Source: Stratiolaelaps scimitus (taxonomy: Eukaryota; Arthropoda; Arachnida; Mesostigmata; Laelapidae). Taken from it: 64,000 nt of DNA. The translations under genes and the position numbers were made by a program. Below, in pieces: positions 37,001-50,300 of this stretch. Below the pieces are notes generated by a model that was given only the letters and a program-made list of their open reading frames with translations, had not been told where the DNA came from and made no database searches. Every line of letters begins with the position of its first letter. Position 1 is the stretch's first letter. The stretch covers positions 5,871,501-5,935,500 of the forward strand of contig JABWDB010000009.1 in assembly GCA_019614645.1 (NCBI GenBank). Direction: 5' to 3'.

Positions 37001-40000
37001 GGCTACAGTTCTTGTCACATCAGTTGTACCATCAAGGTACTGACCGCCTGAGAGGGAAAAACTACTCCTCAAATAGTTCAAATCAATGGTTCTTTTTAAA
37101 AATGAAAAGTAAACTATAACTCAACCTTCAACGGTTCTCCAAGGTATACCACAATACTCTTATCAAGAACCATAGACCTGCTGCAAAGCGGTTCAGCTTG
37201 ACAGCTGAATGATATTATGCTAGCCGGTACCGGTACATGGATGCGAGTTTTATAAAACAACGCCACGTTGTTGTTATATCCCATGATAATCTCTCTTATA
37301 ATTCGTTTGTGTCGCACACCTCACTCGACAGGCAACTCGAGAGCTTATCAAAAGGCTGCATGAGGAACAGGTAACCGTACACGCTAGTTCAACTGAAGTG
37401 AAAAGCAATTCTGAGGAGACTTCTGCGGCCACAACGGAGCGGAAATCAAGAGGTCGAAAAAAGAAAAGTGCTGGACTCGGTCCCGAAGTTCAGAAGGACG
37501 GCGCACAAGATGATGATGATGACGAACCAGAGGACCCCACCAGGTACGAAGAGAGGCTATATTGTGGGTGCAATTTTTATTACTCCTGATAACTGTAGCC
37601 TTTGATCTTAGGTGTGATAGGTGTACAGGAACGCCGATTAACGCAATGTCCAGACAAAGTGCTTCTGTGGGATATACTACTCATTTGGTTGTTGTTAACT
37701 TTTTTCAGGTCTATTCGGTGTCCCCATGGGCGATTAGCGCCAGATGCTACCGGCCTCAAAGTCATCTCAGAAGACGGAGCCGCCCTGCTTAAGGTACTCA
37801 AATAGTAATAACGACACACGACATCCCCGTGACGCGCATACGGCTGTTTCCAGCGAGGCACAAGCGTTAAATGAATTAGGGGTGCGCTCATCCAACAGAA
37901 ATGTAGGCTAAGCCTGCTCAATATGGAAAAGCTAAGCCATGATGTAATACGAGAGCAATACAAATGATACAAGCTCGCAAAACTCGTCGAGATATCGTAG
38001 CAGATCTCGGCATAGAGCCGCGTCGCAGCCCCGACTCGCCAGCCATATTCATCATCATCATCCATTTCTCTCGTTTGACAGAACAGTTCCTTCCAGCGTC
38101 GTGTTGTGGCGCTTCCGAGAGTTGTACGGTTTGCTAGTTGTCGGTTACGGTAAATGGTCCGTCATTTTCGATAGAGCAAAATGTAATTTCCAATCTCTCT
38201 TACCAACCTGGTGGTCAGATATTTACTCACTTGCTCTTTTTTGAAGTCGGGTAATAATAAGAATACAGGGAGAGGCAAAGGGTAAATTTATGTTGAACAC
38301 AACGTGGAAAATTGTGTGAATATCAGTTTCTTATCGCGCTCTACTCGTGCGTTTTCATTTTCAGGAGCTGTGCCGAAAACACCACTTGGCGGAAACGGAA
38401 CTTGCTCGACAGCGGGACGTCCCCCAAGAGTTGTGTCGTGAATGTGTTGTCGGCTTGGCGCGGAGATCCTTGTTAGCCGGACGTCTCGCCGTTAATAAGA
38501 AAAGCTTCGGCAAATTAGTACGGGCGAAGGATCAGCCAATGTATTGGGTAAGTTCATAACTAAAACGTGACCATTTGTTGGCAAGGGGAGACTATTCGTC
38601 TGTGAAGACTGCTTCTTTCAGAGGGTAGTGCAAAGTGCCCGGGGTAGATGGTCTAACGAGTCGTTCTCGCAGAGACATGTACAATACTTAGGCGTTTGTC
38701 TGTTTTTTTTTTCATTCTCCAGATCGGTAGTCGTGCTCTACAATCGTGGGACAAGATGGTCGAACGACGGTTGACGCGCGAATTGGGCTTGCGAACTGAT
38801 GACTCCGAGGATTTCAACGCGGAGCTCATTTGCGAGCACGGTGGTTTAGGCTTAAGGTCCCGTAAACAAATCCCGCGAGATGCGTGGCGTCTGATCAGGG
38901 AATATTTTCCTGATTGCGCAGAATTTCCATGCGATGTCCATCAGGATTGCGCGCAATGCATGCAAGTATCAACGATTAGCTGCTGTCACCTCATGCGGCC
39001 TTCTCCGAGAGTGTAACCATGCTCTTACTGACAGCACCACAGAATGAATAATGGCCATTGTCTAAAGCGAGTGAAGTTCGTGTATCGGTATTTATTTGTC
39101 TTGGAACAAGCTTAGTGTAACGAGAATACGATGAGTGTGGTACTCGTGTGAGCAAGATCATTGTCCTGCCGAAGAAAAGCCGTCTTCCGAGTAAAATGAA
39201 GCATAGCTGGGGTCATGCGCATGTAGGGCAAGTGCTCAAGTGTGATACCGCTGAGCTATAAGGAAAGGATTCGAGTGGCCCCGATTTAGTGAAGAATTTG
39301 TTTCGAAATTTGTGCCTCAATCTCGTAATTGATATTTTTAGGGAGGAATCGGAAGAGGCCCAAGCAGCACAGGCTGAACGGATGGGCACGGCCGTTAGCT
39401 TGCGTGCTCGTCTTAATGGCCTGATGAAGATGCGAAGGACATTCGAAACAGAAAAGCTCAAAGGATACCTTTTTCACTCGGAACAGGCTGATACTCTACG
39501 GAAGTTCCTTCGTTACCCAAGGTTAGATTGTATAACGAGTGAAAACAGCGAATAGAATAATGGAAACCAAGTAGCCGCAGAGCACATGATTAAGTAGCAA
39601 AGCAGGAAGTAACCGGCTGCCGCCGAGCATAAGCTGTCTGGCCACACCCTGACTCAATGTCGGTCTCCCACCAACGGTCTAGCCCTTCATCATTTGGTGG
39701 CTCGCCTTCCCCTTGCGGATAGATTCTACTGGGTTTGCGGTTCATCGTGACTAATGGATCCGGGTGCTCTCCCAGTTGCGCTTTCCATCGGTCCCTGGGC
39801 TGGCGTCCTTCGTACCGTGTTCCGCACTGTGCCTCCGTAAGGCATTTGGTCCTGTTTGTCTCGCCTCCGTCGAGTCTGCTTCTCTCAGGACCAATTCTTC
39901 ACGGCCGGCCCCGAGTCTCCCGTCCTTCCTCGTTGCTGCTACCATATGGCGAAGAACGAGGCCATTGGTCGAAGGACGATTCGGCCGCCAAGCAGCTATT

Positions 40001-42358
40001 TCTGCCCGGCCGCATAAGAAGATATTTTATTACTACTAATAATTATGACAGTAGAATAATAGTTATGTCATCACCCACTTGCAGGGGACCCCGGCCGAGC
40101 GGCTTCCGTAATCAGCTTCTATGCCCCCATGATGGCACTCTCATCGATCAGCCGGCATTGGCACCGGGTGGACTTCTACCTGAGGAGGTAAATGTCCAGC
40201 GAGTCAAGTTTGTAGCACCGTAACCAAGTGATTGTCGCCACTCTACATACTGTACATGCATATTCGCCATCCTATTCCAACTATAATGGAAAGAGCGGGC
40301 TATTCTCAATTGTGCCGCTATGGTGCGTAGCATATTAAGAAAAACACGGCTACCTCATTTAGTGAAGTTGACCTCAATAGATGAATGGATCACCGGATTG
40401 ATGTCCTTCCCGTGCGATCGCTTTTAAAAGAAAACTGCTTAAGAGTAATTTGGTCAACCACAGGCGATTGGCAGGTATTATGCAATTCACCTGGATGACG
40501 ATGATGTACCCTTTTCAGGCTATACTATTGTCGGATGAGGAGTGGGAGCTAGTTTGTAAAGAGTTTGCGGTATCCGGTATTGTCGGAGTCACACGAGAGC
40601 CTGCCGAACCGAGCGGACCCGCCCTTCTTTCCTACGAGCCTGGTGAGCAAGCTCCATCTTAGCTGAATGTGTATACGCCGCCGGTGACTTTGTACTAATC
40701 GATTGTGTCAAAACGTTTCCAACTGATTGAAATGATAAATAACGACCGTTGTCCGTTTCTTTTGGGGACGTTCACCTGACATTGAGGTGTATTTTATCAA
40801 ACGTTTACGATTGACGTTTAACTAAAGCTAAAGATATCAGTATCATATCATAAGCCCTTGTTATTTCATGGCATTTCTTCGTTCATACAGCAATATGCGA
40901 ACCCTGCATAGCGGAGGCACGGTCGAAGGCCGAGCAAGCGGCCTTGAGCTTCCAGAACGCCTGGGTTACTGTACAAGTGGTCCCTCTGGATGAGCTGTTA
41001 ACAAGAAAGATCACTCAGGATCAAGTGGAGAGTGCTGAGGTAACAAGAATGCTTAGACACAGCTTGGACATTTGCTGCATAGAATACAGTTCTGCTTTTA
41101 TTCAGATATTATGTTTAAATATTATACAGACGATGAAACGTTGTACTTTGACGATTTGCAAAGGATCGAGGTTAAGCAAGATTTAGGCTCATTTCGAATT
41201 CCGCTATTGTATACTTAGATGAGGGAAAACACTCGATTCTCAAGTAGGCGTTTTAGATTGGGCACGGATAATTGGACGGAGCTGTTTTTATTTTTTACAG
41301 TAAAATATACCAGAAATCTCTTCGTTTTCTATCTGAATGGACTTTAGACGTTGCAGAATAACACTTACCTTTATCATGGTGATAACAATAACGCGCTATC
41401 ATTTCAGGGTGGTGAACAAGGATCGAGTGACGCTACTGCCCAATCGAAACAGTCACTGCTCGGTCGTGGCAAACGTGTTAAAGGCAATCGGCTAGTGCAG
41501 ATCAACTCCGACGACAAATTCGTCGATCTCAAAGTCAAGGTTAGGTTTGGATTTTGTCAACGGTGTTCGTTCGTCAAGAAGCATTTCGTTTGACGACGAT
41601 TCACCCTCCACAAATTGAGGAACTCTACGATTTGTTCTCTCGTCGAAATCAAATTGTTCAGATCCTTCTATGAGAACTATTATTATTGTTCGACATTGGA
41701 CGTTGCCGATCTGAGCGCCACGCTCGTTCACGCAGGGTACAGCAGATCCTGGTGGTGTTTTTGTTGGTAGCTTCTCAGAAGGGACTCTTGCTGTACACTT
41801 TGAAATTTGTCTTTGTTTACTGCCCAATTACTCCAAATAGTCTCCAGTCGTGTGGAAGCCAAGCTATAAGATGCTTTATTTTTTTCTTCTTACCGTCAAT
41901 TGACCCGTTCGATTTTTTCTTGTTTCTAATCGTTCCAGCTAATGACGCTGTTCAATATCAGCCCGCTGCTTCAAGTGATCGTCATTAACGGTTACATGAT
42001 CGATGCTGAGGGCGACGTACTAGTGAAGGACATTGGCATCAAACCTGGCGGAGTGATCTATATCGGGGTACGTACCAACCCGACTCTTATGATGCGCAGA
42101 GATAACATGTCGCTGAAACCTACTGACAGGATGAGGTCTGTACGGCAGGTAATCATTGTATGGCTATTCGCGATTCCACCCATATCAGTTGTAGATCAAT
42201 GTGTTTGTGCAACTCGCGTCAGTTGCGTTTGAGAGAACACACGTGATCGCTGGCTGATAGGCACGCCCTTTTGCAGTGCTAAGCAGACGTGAGCTGTACA
42301 TCTACCAATCTAGCTATATATGCCAGCAGTGCGATGAGTGATTGAAATCATCACATAT

Positions 42359-42411
<53 letters not shown>

Positions 42412-42888
42412 CGAGTGTATCTATTAGTGCATATTAGTGCTAATTCATTCGCTTTTCAACGTAGGAGAGAAATGAAGACGGCAACGAATCAGACGACGAC
42501 GATGGCGATGATGACGACGATCTGGAGCCAAGCAAGAAACGAACAAAAAAAGTGGAACACGGCTTTGCAGGTAAGCACGCCGGGTGAGAGAACTCTTAGC
42601 CGTTGAGAACTAACCGTCCGTTTATCGTTGTGTCTGAATAAACGGGCTAGATCTGCCCACGATGAATAGGAATATATAAATTCGAATCTCGTCGTGTGAC
42701 TTTGGCTCGGCTTAATTATGCAACGAACAAGAAGCCTAGACAGCCGAGCTGTTTACTGTTCTGAGCATTTTACTAGAAGAAGTTGGGCCGACTTCGTTCG
42801 CTCTTGTGTGTTCCTGTCACAATAGATGGAGTGATACTGACCGCTATCATTCGTTGATTTGTTTGCAGGCACTAAACTCATGGGATGA
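31025..42888 (+). CDS. USP48: Ubiquitin carboxyl-terminal hydrolase 48, complete, 25 coding exons, 1229 aa
   Basis: Cysteine protease that removes ubiquitin from proteins; in mammals USP48 is largely nuclear and acts on chromatin and NF-kB substrates. Coding exons: 31025-31036, 31397-31524, 31769-31940, 32162-32231, 32579-32657, 32802-32914, 33139-33320, 33518-33622, 34133-34232, 34636-34783, 35103-35188, 35433-36028, 36302-36457, 37332-37543, 37709-37793, 38365-38547, 38723-38961, 39342-39521, 40085-40187, 40519-40642, 40891-41039, 41408-41539, 41939-42148, 42465-42570, 42869-42888. The catalytic Cys97 is in NLGATCYVNSLLQ, His345 in TSGHYIA and the Asn/Asp in RLNDE (372-373). ECQTC and RCYAC are zinc-type pairs. 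DUSP-like segments span about 600-1060, a ubiquitin-like domain about 1090-1160, then an acidic stretch and the family C-terminus GFAGTKLMG. Exon 12 (35433-36028) adds about 130 low-complexity residues. Two introns start with GC. Confidence 0.95.
34233..34635 (+). other. GC-AG intron 9 of USP48
   Basis: The donor reads AAAG|GCACGT and the acceptor CACACAG. Only this GC donor keeps the frame (FVK-G-IPGPL) into the exon with the catalytic His. Using the GT four bases downstream gives a stop shortly after. Confidence 0.85.
34256..34309. repeat. Hairpin with (TA)n loop inside USP48 intron 9
   Basis: An arm of 18-19 bp at 34256-34274 (AAGATTGAGTTATGTCAG) pairs perfectly with 34291-34309, separated by a short TA run. 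It begins 24 bases after the intron's GC donor. Confidence 0.93.
38962..39341 (+). other. GC-AG intron 17 of USP48
   Basis: The donor reads TGCAT|GCAAGT, the classic GC-donor form, and the acceptor TTTTTAG. It gives phase 2 and the conserved reading QCM-EESEEAQ. The GT four bases downstream gives phase 0 and a stop within 12 codons. Confidence 0.85.
39193..39262 (-). other. tRNA-like relic or tRNA-derived SINE head in USP48 intron
   Basis: On the minus strand TATAGCTCAGCGGTAT matches the internal A-box consensus, and GAGCACTTGCCCTACATGCG downstream resembles an anticodon arm. No B box follows, so it is not an intact tRNA gene. Confidence 0.3.
42365..42410. repeat. (TA)n-(GT)n compound microsatellite
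   Basis: A TA run is followed by a GT run, with ACACA just left of it, in the USP48 intron before the acidic exon. A second (TA)n is at 42965-42995, just after the gene's stop codon, in its probable 3' UTR. Confidence 0.95.
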
Positions 42889-42964
42889 AATTACGCCAGC
42901 GCTTGGCCCATAGTCACAACATAATTCCGAGTTGAGGCCAACCTTTGATGACGCTGGTATTGGC

Positions 42965-42998
<34 letters not shown>

Positions 42999-43732
42999 TA
43001 CGCGAATTATACTCAAATTGTAAATATTGCTATTCAAGAATATTCAGTCAACGCCAGTTCGTGTCAACGCGTTGCCGTTTGACAACGATCTCCGAGGTCT
43101 CTATGTGTGTGTGTGTGTGTGTGTGCGTACGTGTGTATCTGTGCGATGTCATTTTCATCTATTTAGCGTGGTTTTTATTAATTACTGTGCGAGCAACAAC
43201 AAATAGAAATGAGTAAGTTATCCTCATCATCCAAGAGGACCGCCGAGGAACAGATCCGCTGTCTGTCTTTGTGGTACCATCTCCTATTGAATATTGTATT
43301 GAACATTAACGGGGTGTAACCGGAACGACAAGCACATCTCCGACACAGAACAGCGTCGATTGACGGCGTGGATGGCTACGAAAACGATGTGTATATGTGA
43401 ATCTACTACTCTCCTACGGGAGCCATGCACGCAATAGAGAAATATCGATAGGTAGACACCAGAAAATGTTTGGGCCATTGACAAAATGTGACGAGATAAA
43501 GACGTTGTACGAGGACTATAACTGCGATTATTGGCCTGACATTCTTGTATAAAGTACCCTCATTGTATTAATAACCTACTAGTGTTATGATTTTAGCCAA
43601 GTATGATTTAGCCGATGTAAGCGGTTGGTGCTTCGGTACCGGCTCGCAGGGTTTGTCAATATTAGGTAACTAGTGCCGTTGTGGCCTAGACGGCTAAGTC
43701 TCCGTTAGAGAACTAGAGGTGATTGAATTTTG

Positions 43733-43914
43733 TCTCCTTTCGGGTGACTATAATGCTGCGGCAAGAATCGTTAATTGGCTTTACTATTTCTCATCCACAC
43801 ACAGCAGGAAGGATCAAATCGTGGAGAGTGCTCTCTGAGGAGGAGAACCTCAGTGACCACTACGGTATTCAGTATATTGCTGAGTGCGAAAGCTTTGTAT
43901 GGGAGGAAAACTGA
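43733..43914 (+). mobile_element. Fragment of R1-like retrotransposon endonuclease
   Basis: The frame reads TISHPHTAGRIKSWRVLSEE and then ENLSDHYGIQYIAE. A W-x-V-x-x-E-E-x-x-S-D-H-x-x-I pattern is the typical C-terminal end of the AP-type endonuclease of R1/jockey-clade LINEs, with SDH as the active-site motif. Upstream domains are missing or unrecognisable. It may belong to the same family as the reverse transcriptase relic at 11.8-13.0 kb. Confidence 0.6.
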
Positions 43915-46900
43915 ACTACTACTAGAGTTGAACGACGACCCACGGAAATGAATGGACACGCCCCTTAAACTAAAAGGGCCAGAGATCTTTCTTCTGTCAC
44001 AAAACCAAGAAGACCTCTATTATTTAAACGCTGCAAGAATTCCGCACAGAACTCTGTTCTCGTTCGTTCAAATCCTGCTGTGGCCGTTGAATTATAAGCA
44101 CCGTTAACTTTCTAAGGCATACGCATCGCTTTCTTCGAGAGCTTCTTGATATGTTTTCCTAAATGAACCATTGAGCACCAGTGACCAACAAGCCGCAGCT
44201 GGCCCCCAAACATCAACAGAAGGTGGTGATTAGCATTTCATATCTACAGTATGCCTCCACGGCTTATGTTCAATCAGAAACAAGCAACGGGTCAGGCATA
44301 CGCCTCTATCTCTATTCTGTTCGCAGACACCTGCTAAAACGAGCAATCGCATTAGCACGGCCTCCCCTTCGGCATGGTAAGTGTCAAACCAAATATCGCA
44401 TTGAAACGCTGAAGGGGCTATGATATTGATTTTCATTCTACGTAATTGTCGGGCAAATTAAGAACAGATAGAATCTTAAGAACAGACACCTCGGGAAATT
44501 CTGCCCTCTGGTAGGCTCACAATTCGGGACTCTGGGATGCGGCATGGTGGTATCCATGGGAGCATCCAATCACATCTGTAGCGAAGAACGCCAAAGTAGA
44601 CTTCAGACGTCCTACTGAAAGGAGCGCAGATTATTCCTAATCTCTAGTCTGCACAGAATGAGATTATCGTGAATTTGGAGACATGTGAATTTCGGACGTT
44701 ACCTTTCAGGTGGAGTGAGTAATGCCCTTGTCTAGACTTATAGTGCGGCTGTGTTGCTTCTCATGGGTCGCGCCGTTGTTGGCTTGTTTGACTAACTCGC
44801 TGGCAGTTTACAACGTGACCATTTGCATACGAATGTAACGAAGTGCATATATAAAAGTACCAGCGTCGGTCTATTGTCCCGTCGTCGGCAGGCGATTATT
44901 GGAGTATGTTGTATTTGAGAGAAACACAACAAATCAAACACAAACAAGCATTATACACGAATAGTACAGATAAGCCAGCATGAAAAAATATTTCTTTATC
45001 ACTTTCTACCTAAATCTAACTTACTTCCTATAGGAAAGATGCTATTATATTATTACTAGCCTGACACCCTACATAATACCATTCGTATTATTTTCCTTCA
45101 ATCCAATTTCCTATCCAAATACTCAGTGGACACGGCGTCATAGCCGGCACATGTCGCAGAACAGAAAGCACACCAACCAGTTGGAGATCGTTTTTACAAT
45201 GAATTTATTTTTACATTATATTTTATGCGGTTGTAATATCTCGGCCGTAGTTCGGGCTTGAAGAGGTTTGTCTCTCCACGCCCGCGCGGGTTTGGGGGGG
45301 CGAAGGACGCCCCCATTAATGCAGAAACAATAATAAGTTATCAAGAGCAGTTTAGTCTTATCTTCTTAAGAAACGCTCGTGGCTCACCACTGGGGCCTTC
45401 TCCGTGTCCCCTATCGCGCCTCCGCCGTCTGTGTATCGCGCTCTAACAGGCTCCTGTCCGTAGCCTCTTCCTCGTTTCCTTTCGGTCTACATTTGACATT
45501 TGCTTTGCGTCTGTTTCCTTCTCGCTGATAAATCTGACACATGCGCGTCCATCGAAATTCGTCCATGCCTATACATAGCCTGATCAAGTGGCGTTCTGTT
45601 CGTCCCGGCCCGGGCTAGGGTCGAGGACCTCATCGGCCCAATGTATTCTCTTCCATTTTTCAGACCTCCCACAGACCTTCATATCTTGATATACCCCCTT
45701 GACCCTCGGCCCGGCCATCGATTAGACTTGATTCTCTATTGGTTTTCATCTTTTTTGCCTCGTTATATCCCCCTTTTAATTAAGCATTTTAGCTAAGTCG
45801 CGTCACCGGTTCGTTTAAACATGTGTTGCTTGTGTCCTCTCTCATCCACTGCTCTTTCTTGCTTTCTTTCACATTGTTGTTGCTCCTGTATCGTTATTGT
45901 TGTTTGTTGCTGCTGTTGTTATTGTTTTTGTAGTTGTTGCTGTTATTGTTGCAGTTGTCGCCATCTCCACGTCGTGGTCTTCCACGTCGTTTTTTTTCGT
46001 TATTGTCAATATTCGTATACATATTTATATCTGACATCATCATCATCATCATCATCATCGCCGTCGTCATCCTGAATATATATATTTATTTATATATATA
46101 TATTTATATAGTCAATCAACGTGGGGCAGTCAACTCTCAACGTACGTCACCAACGGGGTTGCCGCTGCTGCCGAGCAATTAGCATCCACGGTTTCTTCTG
46201 ATGTCTATTTTCATTATCAATTTTTAGTATTTTATTATATAGCATTATCATTATCAATATTATCATTATTATTATCATCATCATTATCATCGTTATTATC
46301 ATTTACTTACTATACTCCGTTTCCTCTTGCCGCCTCTGCCTCGTTCAGCCCCTGTATATATCTTAGTTTCGGTTCTAAGTTCGTCTCACAGTCATGTGAA
46401 CCCTTCTCGCCCCGTCATTTCGTTACTGTCGTTGCACGAAGTGCGCCCAACTTCGGCAACCCAAGGTTATCGGGTGTCGCCCACGACCTCACTCACAGTA
46501 ATAATAATAATAGTAATAAGTTCTACACGCTCCCACCACTTCTCCACGGTTAAATGTCCCGCCATTCCTCCGATCTATATGACACTCGGATCTCTCTCTC
46601 TCTCTCTCTGTCTCTCTCGTCGTCATGCGCTCAACTGTTTTTTGCACAGTCTTACACACACATGAAATTTTTTTGGCTCTCCGCCCTATGCCAGTTCACA
46701 TCTCAGCAAGTTTTACGACCAGTTTTTCTCTATACTATATTCTGCCTTTTGCGCGCTGCCGTCGGCGAGCGCGGGTTTTTACTTGATTTCAAGGGGTATG
46801 ATCACCTTCGTTCATCTTTCCCGCTTGCCTTCATCTATGCTCGTATTTTCGCGTATGATGTATTCGTGTGTATCGCTTATAATTAGTTTAGTTATTATCA

Positions 46901-49900
46901 TAGTCACTCGTCACTATAGGCTTCATTTTCTCTTATTATTGTTATTATTTATCAATAATTAGTGTCACCTCACATATTCTCATCCTCTCTCTCTCTCTCT
47001 CTCTCTTTCATTCGCTCTCTCGCTCAGTTCTGCTTCTTACTTGCTATCTATTATATATTAATAGTTCTATTAGTTTTACACAAATCGGTGCGAGATGGCG
47101 GGGGCGCGACTTTTTCCTTTGCCTGCCAGCCCCTTCCATACGCGCACACACGGGCAACAAGGTTCGCGTCCCTCGGGCCGGGAGTCTCTCTTCTCGACGA
47201 GGTGTGACGACGGGTGGGGCTGTCGAGCCGTCTAGTCGACGAATGAAGAAGATGAAGGCGATATGATTTGCTATGACAGAATGCCGTCCAATGTTCGAAC
47301 TCTATCGGGTCACCTTGCCGGGTTCGTGAGTTAGAGGGGGGAAAACAAACAGAGTGGGGAGGGCAAATTCGTGCGGGGTTCTGGGGGATTCGACTGGATT
47401 TTGGGGGTTGCCGGGGGCGGGGGAGGGGGCGGAAACTCCGCGACGAGAAATGGGTCGAGGACGACACGCAGCTATATTTCATTACTAACGTCGCACTAAG
47501 TAGATAGGGTATTGTAGAATACAGTACAATGAGTAGAGTGCTGCGAGAGCGAGCTTGCTCCCGAGTAGCTGCCAGACGACGACGTCTGGCCGCGCAAGCC
47601 TACACGGTCACAATTTCTGATGCCATATCAGTGGCATCCACAGAACCGAAGCGAGGGTGGGGGGGGGTGTGGTCCGATTGGCGGACGCTGTTACCTTTGG
47701 GAATAGGTGAAATGGGACCTACAATTATTATCATCATCATCATCTACTTCATCTTCTTCATCAACATCATTCGTATATTGCACGGGGAGTTGGGAAGGAG
47801 GAGGGGTAATGCGAGGTGTTTCGGGGAGGACTTGGTTAATTGTTGAGAGTCAATTATTATTGTTATTGTTGTTGCTGCTGCTGCTGCTGGACTAGAGAAG
47901 TGGCTCGACTCCCGGCCGACGGACGCGCTTCCGGACAGGATCATTACGCTGCACGGGTCCGTTAGTATTAATATCATTCAGCGGCTTTCACTCTATCCTT
48001 CTGTCAGCACTCTGTTATCAGTTTATCATATCTTATCTTATCATCGTATCCTCGCTTTCTATTCTGACATTCGTCGGTTTCTACGTCTTGCCATCCATCG
48101 TTCGACATGTTCATTATCTTCATCGTCATTATCATTATGTCTTCACCGACCGCTTTCTCATCATAGTCATCATCATTATCATCAGCGTCATCATTTCTCC
48201 TCGTCTTCCTCCAACTCCTTCTTCACTTGTCATCATCTTCACTTCTCACACTTCCTATCTAGGGGCCTTTCTATACACACACAGCGCGGGGCGACGTTGA
48301 CCTCCGCAGGTCCCCACGTTCAGAGGGACCAGCCGGTGGTTGTAAACGACGCCCGGGAGATATGTTTAAGGGTGCTGGCCTCTGATATGATGACCCCGTG
48401 TCCCCGTTCGGCGGTACCCTACGGTTTCCGGTCGCAGCTACTAATGCCCATTAAGGCGAGAGTGTTTGTCGTTGTTCGAATAACACACGCGCTCTACGTT
48501 AGTGTTCACACTGTAACTCACGCACACGCTCACACACAGATCCCTCTGTCCAGTTGGTGACCGAGCGGCAACACAACGGCCGGCGATGTCGTGACCTGTA
48601 AATTTTCTCTCTGGCCACACGATCGCGGCCAGCGTTAGCCGTCGGCGTCTGGTGAACCGATTCGATTTTTTTTTGTCGATTTTATCAAACGAACGGAATA
48701 CCATCGATCGACAACGTCCCATCCGAAACACGCCCCCGCGCAGGAAACAACACAATGCCGCTACCGAACATAATGAATGGTTGACAACAGATAACAGAGA
48801 AACAATGTCCACTTTCGCGAGAGATCTTTGTCCGCCAAAATTCACAGTTACCCGGCGGACAGGCAGACGGACATGCAGACAGACAGGCGTACAGTTGAAC
48901 GGACGAACTGGCAAATTTATGGCAAATTCTCTCTCTCTCTCTCTCTCTCTCTCAGACAAATCTCGTTGACAGTACACCTCCGACAGGTTGCGACCTGTGG
49001 GATTTCTCAGCCAGCCGAGGTCAGTGCATCCGTTCTCCTGCTAAGTGCGACACGCTAATGAACCCACACAGTTGCACGCGAACTGATATCACGAGAATCT
49101 CACAAGAAGACATCGTACGGACATCACTACCACGTGCGTACGAGCTCTACCTGTGACGATTCTGGCAGCAATGTACCATAAATCACAACATAAGCGTTGC
49201 TATATTGTTTTCCATCGAAATTTCAAAAGTTCACTAGCAGATCCTTATATGACCTGCTACCCCATTATTCTTCCAAGCTAAGATGCCGCATCCAGTTAAG
49301 ATAATTTTGCTTGGCGACCTACTCTCCGTCTGTGTGATATGAGTGTGTGGGTTGCGGTCGAAATGTCGCTTCTGTATTGGTGTTTTTGGTTTAGTCTTGC
49401 TTCGCATCTCTACCAACAATGAATCACTGAATTCGTTGCTGCTGCTGCCGCCGCTGTCTGCTGTCGCGCCGTTCAGATAGCCTTGTTAATTGTGTAAGTA
49501 TATATGTATGTGTATCGGCTGGCATCTTCGCCTCCTGGTGGCTTTTCGGGCCGCCGGCAGGATCGAGAATACAAACAACTGAATACTGTCAATGTGTGCT
49601 ACAATCACATAGCTCAATCCGCATTTCACATACGGATGTGGTGCCTAGACGTCACGCACGCGTCTGACGCACCAAGTCGACACGTCATCGTCGCCGGGTG
49701 GTGACGGCGGCCATGGCAATCGTACTCCGCTAACGTCTTTGGTGTTCCAATTTGTTTCTGCTGGTGAGCCGCTGGTTGTCGTTCCGTTCGCCTCCCCTGC
49801 GTCGAGATCAGCCGAACGTGTCGACGACAACAACAGCAGCTCTTCCAGCAGAAACAACAATGGAAACCACAGCAACAGCAGCGTACGCTAGCACGACCAG

Positions 49901-50264
49901 ATGCAGTCATCACACGGCAACGATTCACGCAACAGGGTCGCCAACTCAGCGTCGTATTGAACGAAAACAACTTGATCGAACACAGTCCATCCGGTGCCTG
50001 AATTCGATTGAACACAGTCGTGTGGCGAGTTAAATTCAAGTTAATTAAAATTTCCTTCACGCTCGCTCTATCTTTCTCTCTTTCTCTCTCTCCCTCTCTA
50101 TCCTGACATTCTCGTCATCTGATCACGTCCTTGTCGTTACCTCGTCACAAATTTGAACATAATTACTACTAATATATTGAAATATTTCATACTGGTAATT
50201 ATTATATAATGACAATATAATAATTACTAATTGATTGATTATAATAAGGCATACATATATATAT

Positions 50265-50300
<36 letters not shown>

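Noticed and set aside
43676..43730. tRNA-Ser/Leu-like start (TGGCCTAGACGG)
   Set aside because: It resembles an A box, but no B box or cloverleaf follows within tRNA length.
49600..50060. Minus-strand Cys-rich frame (runs of Cys)
   Set aside because: The cysteines come from TGC/TGT triplet repeats, with no signal peptide or splice support.
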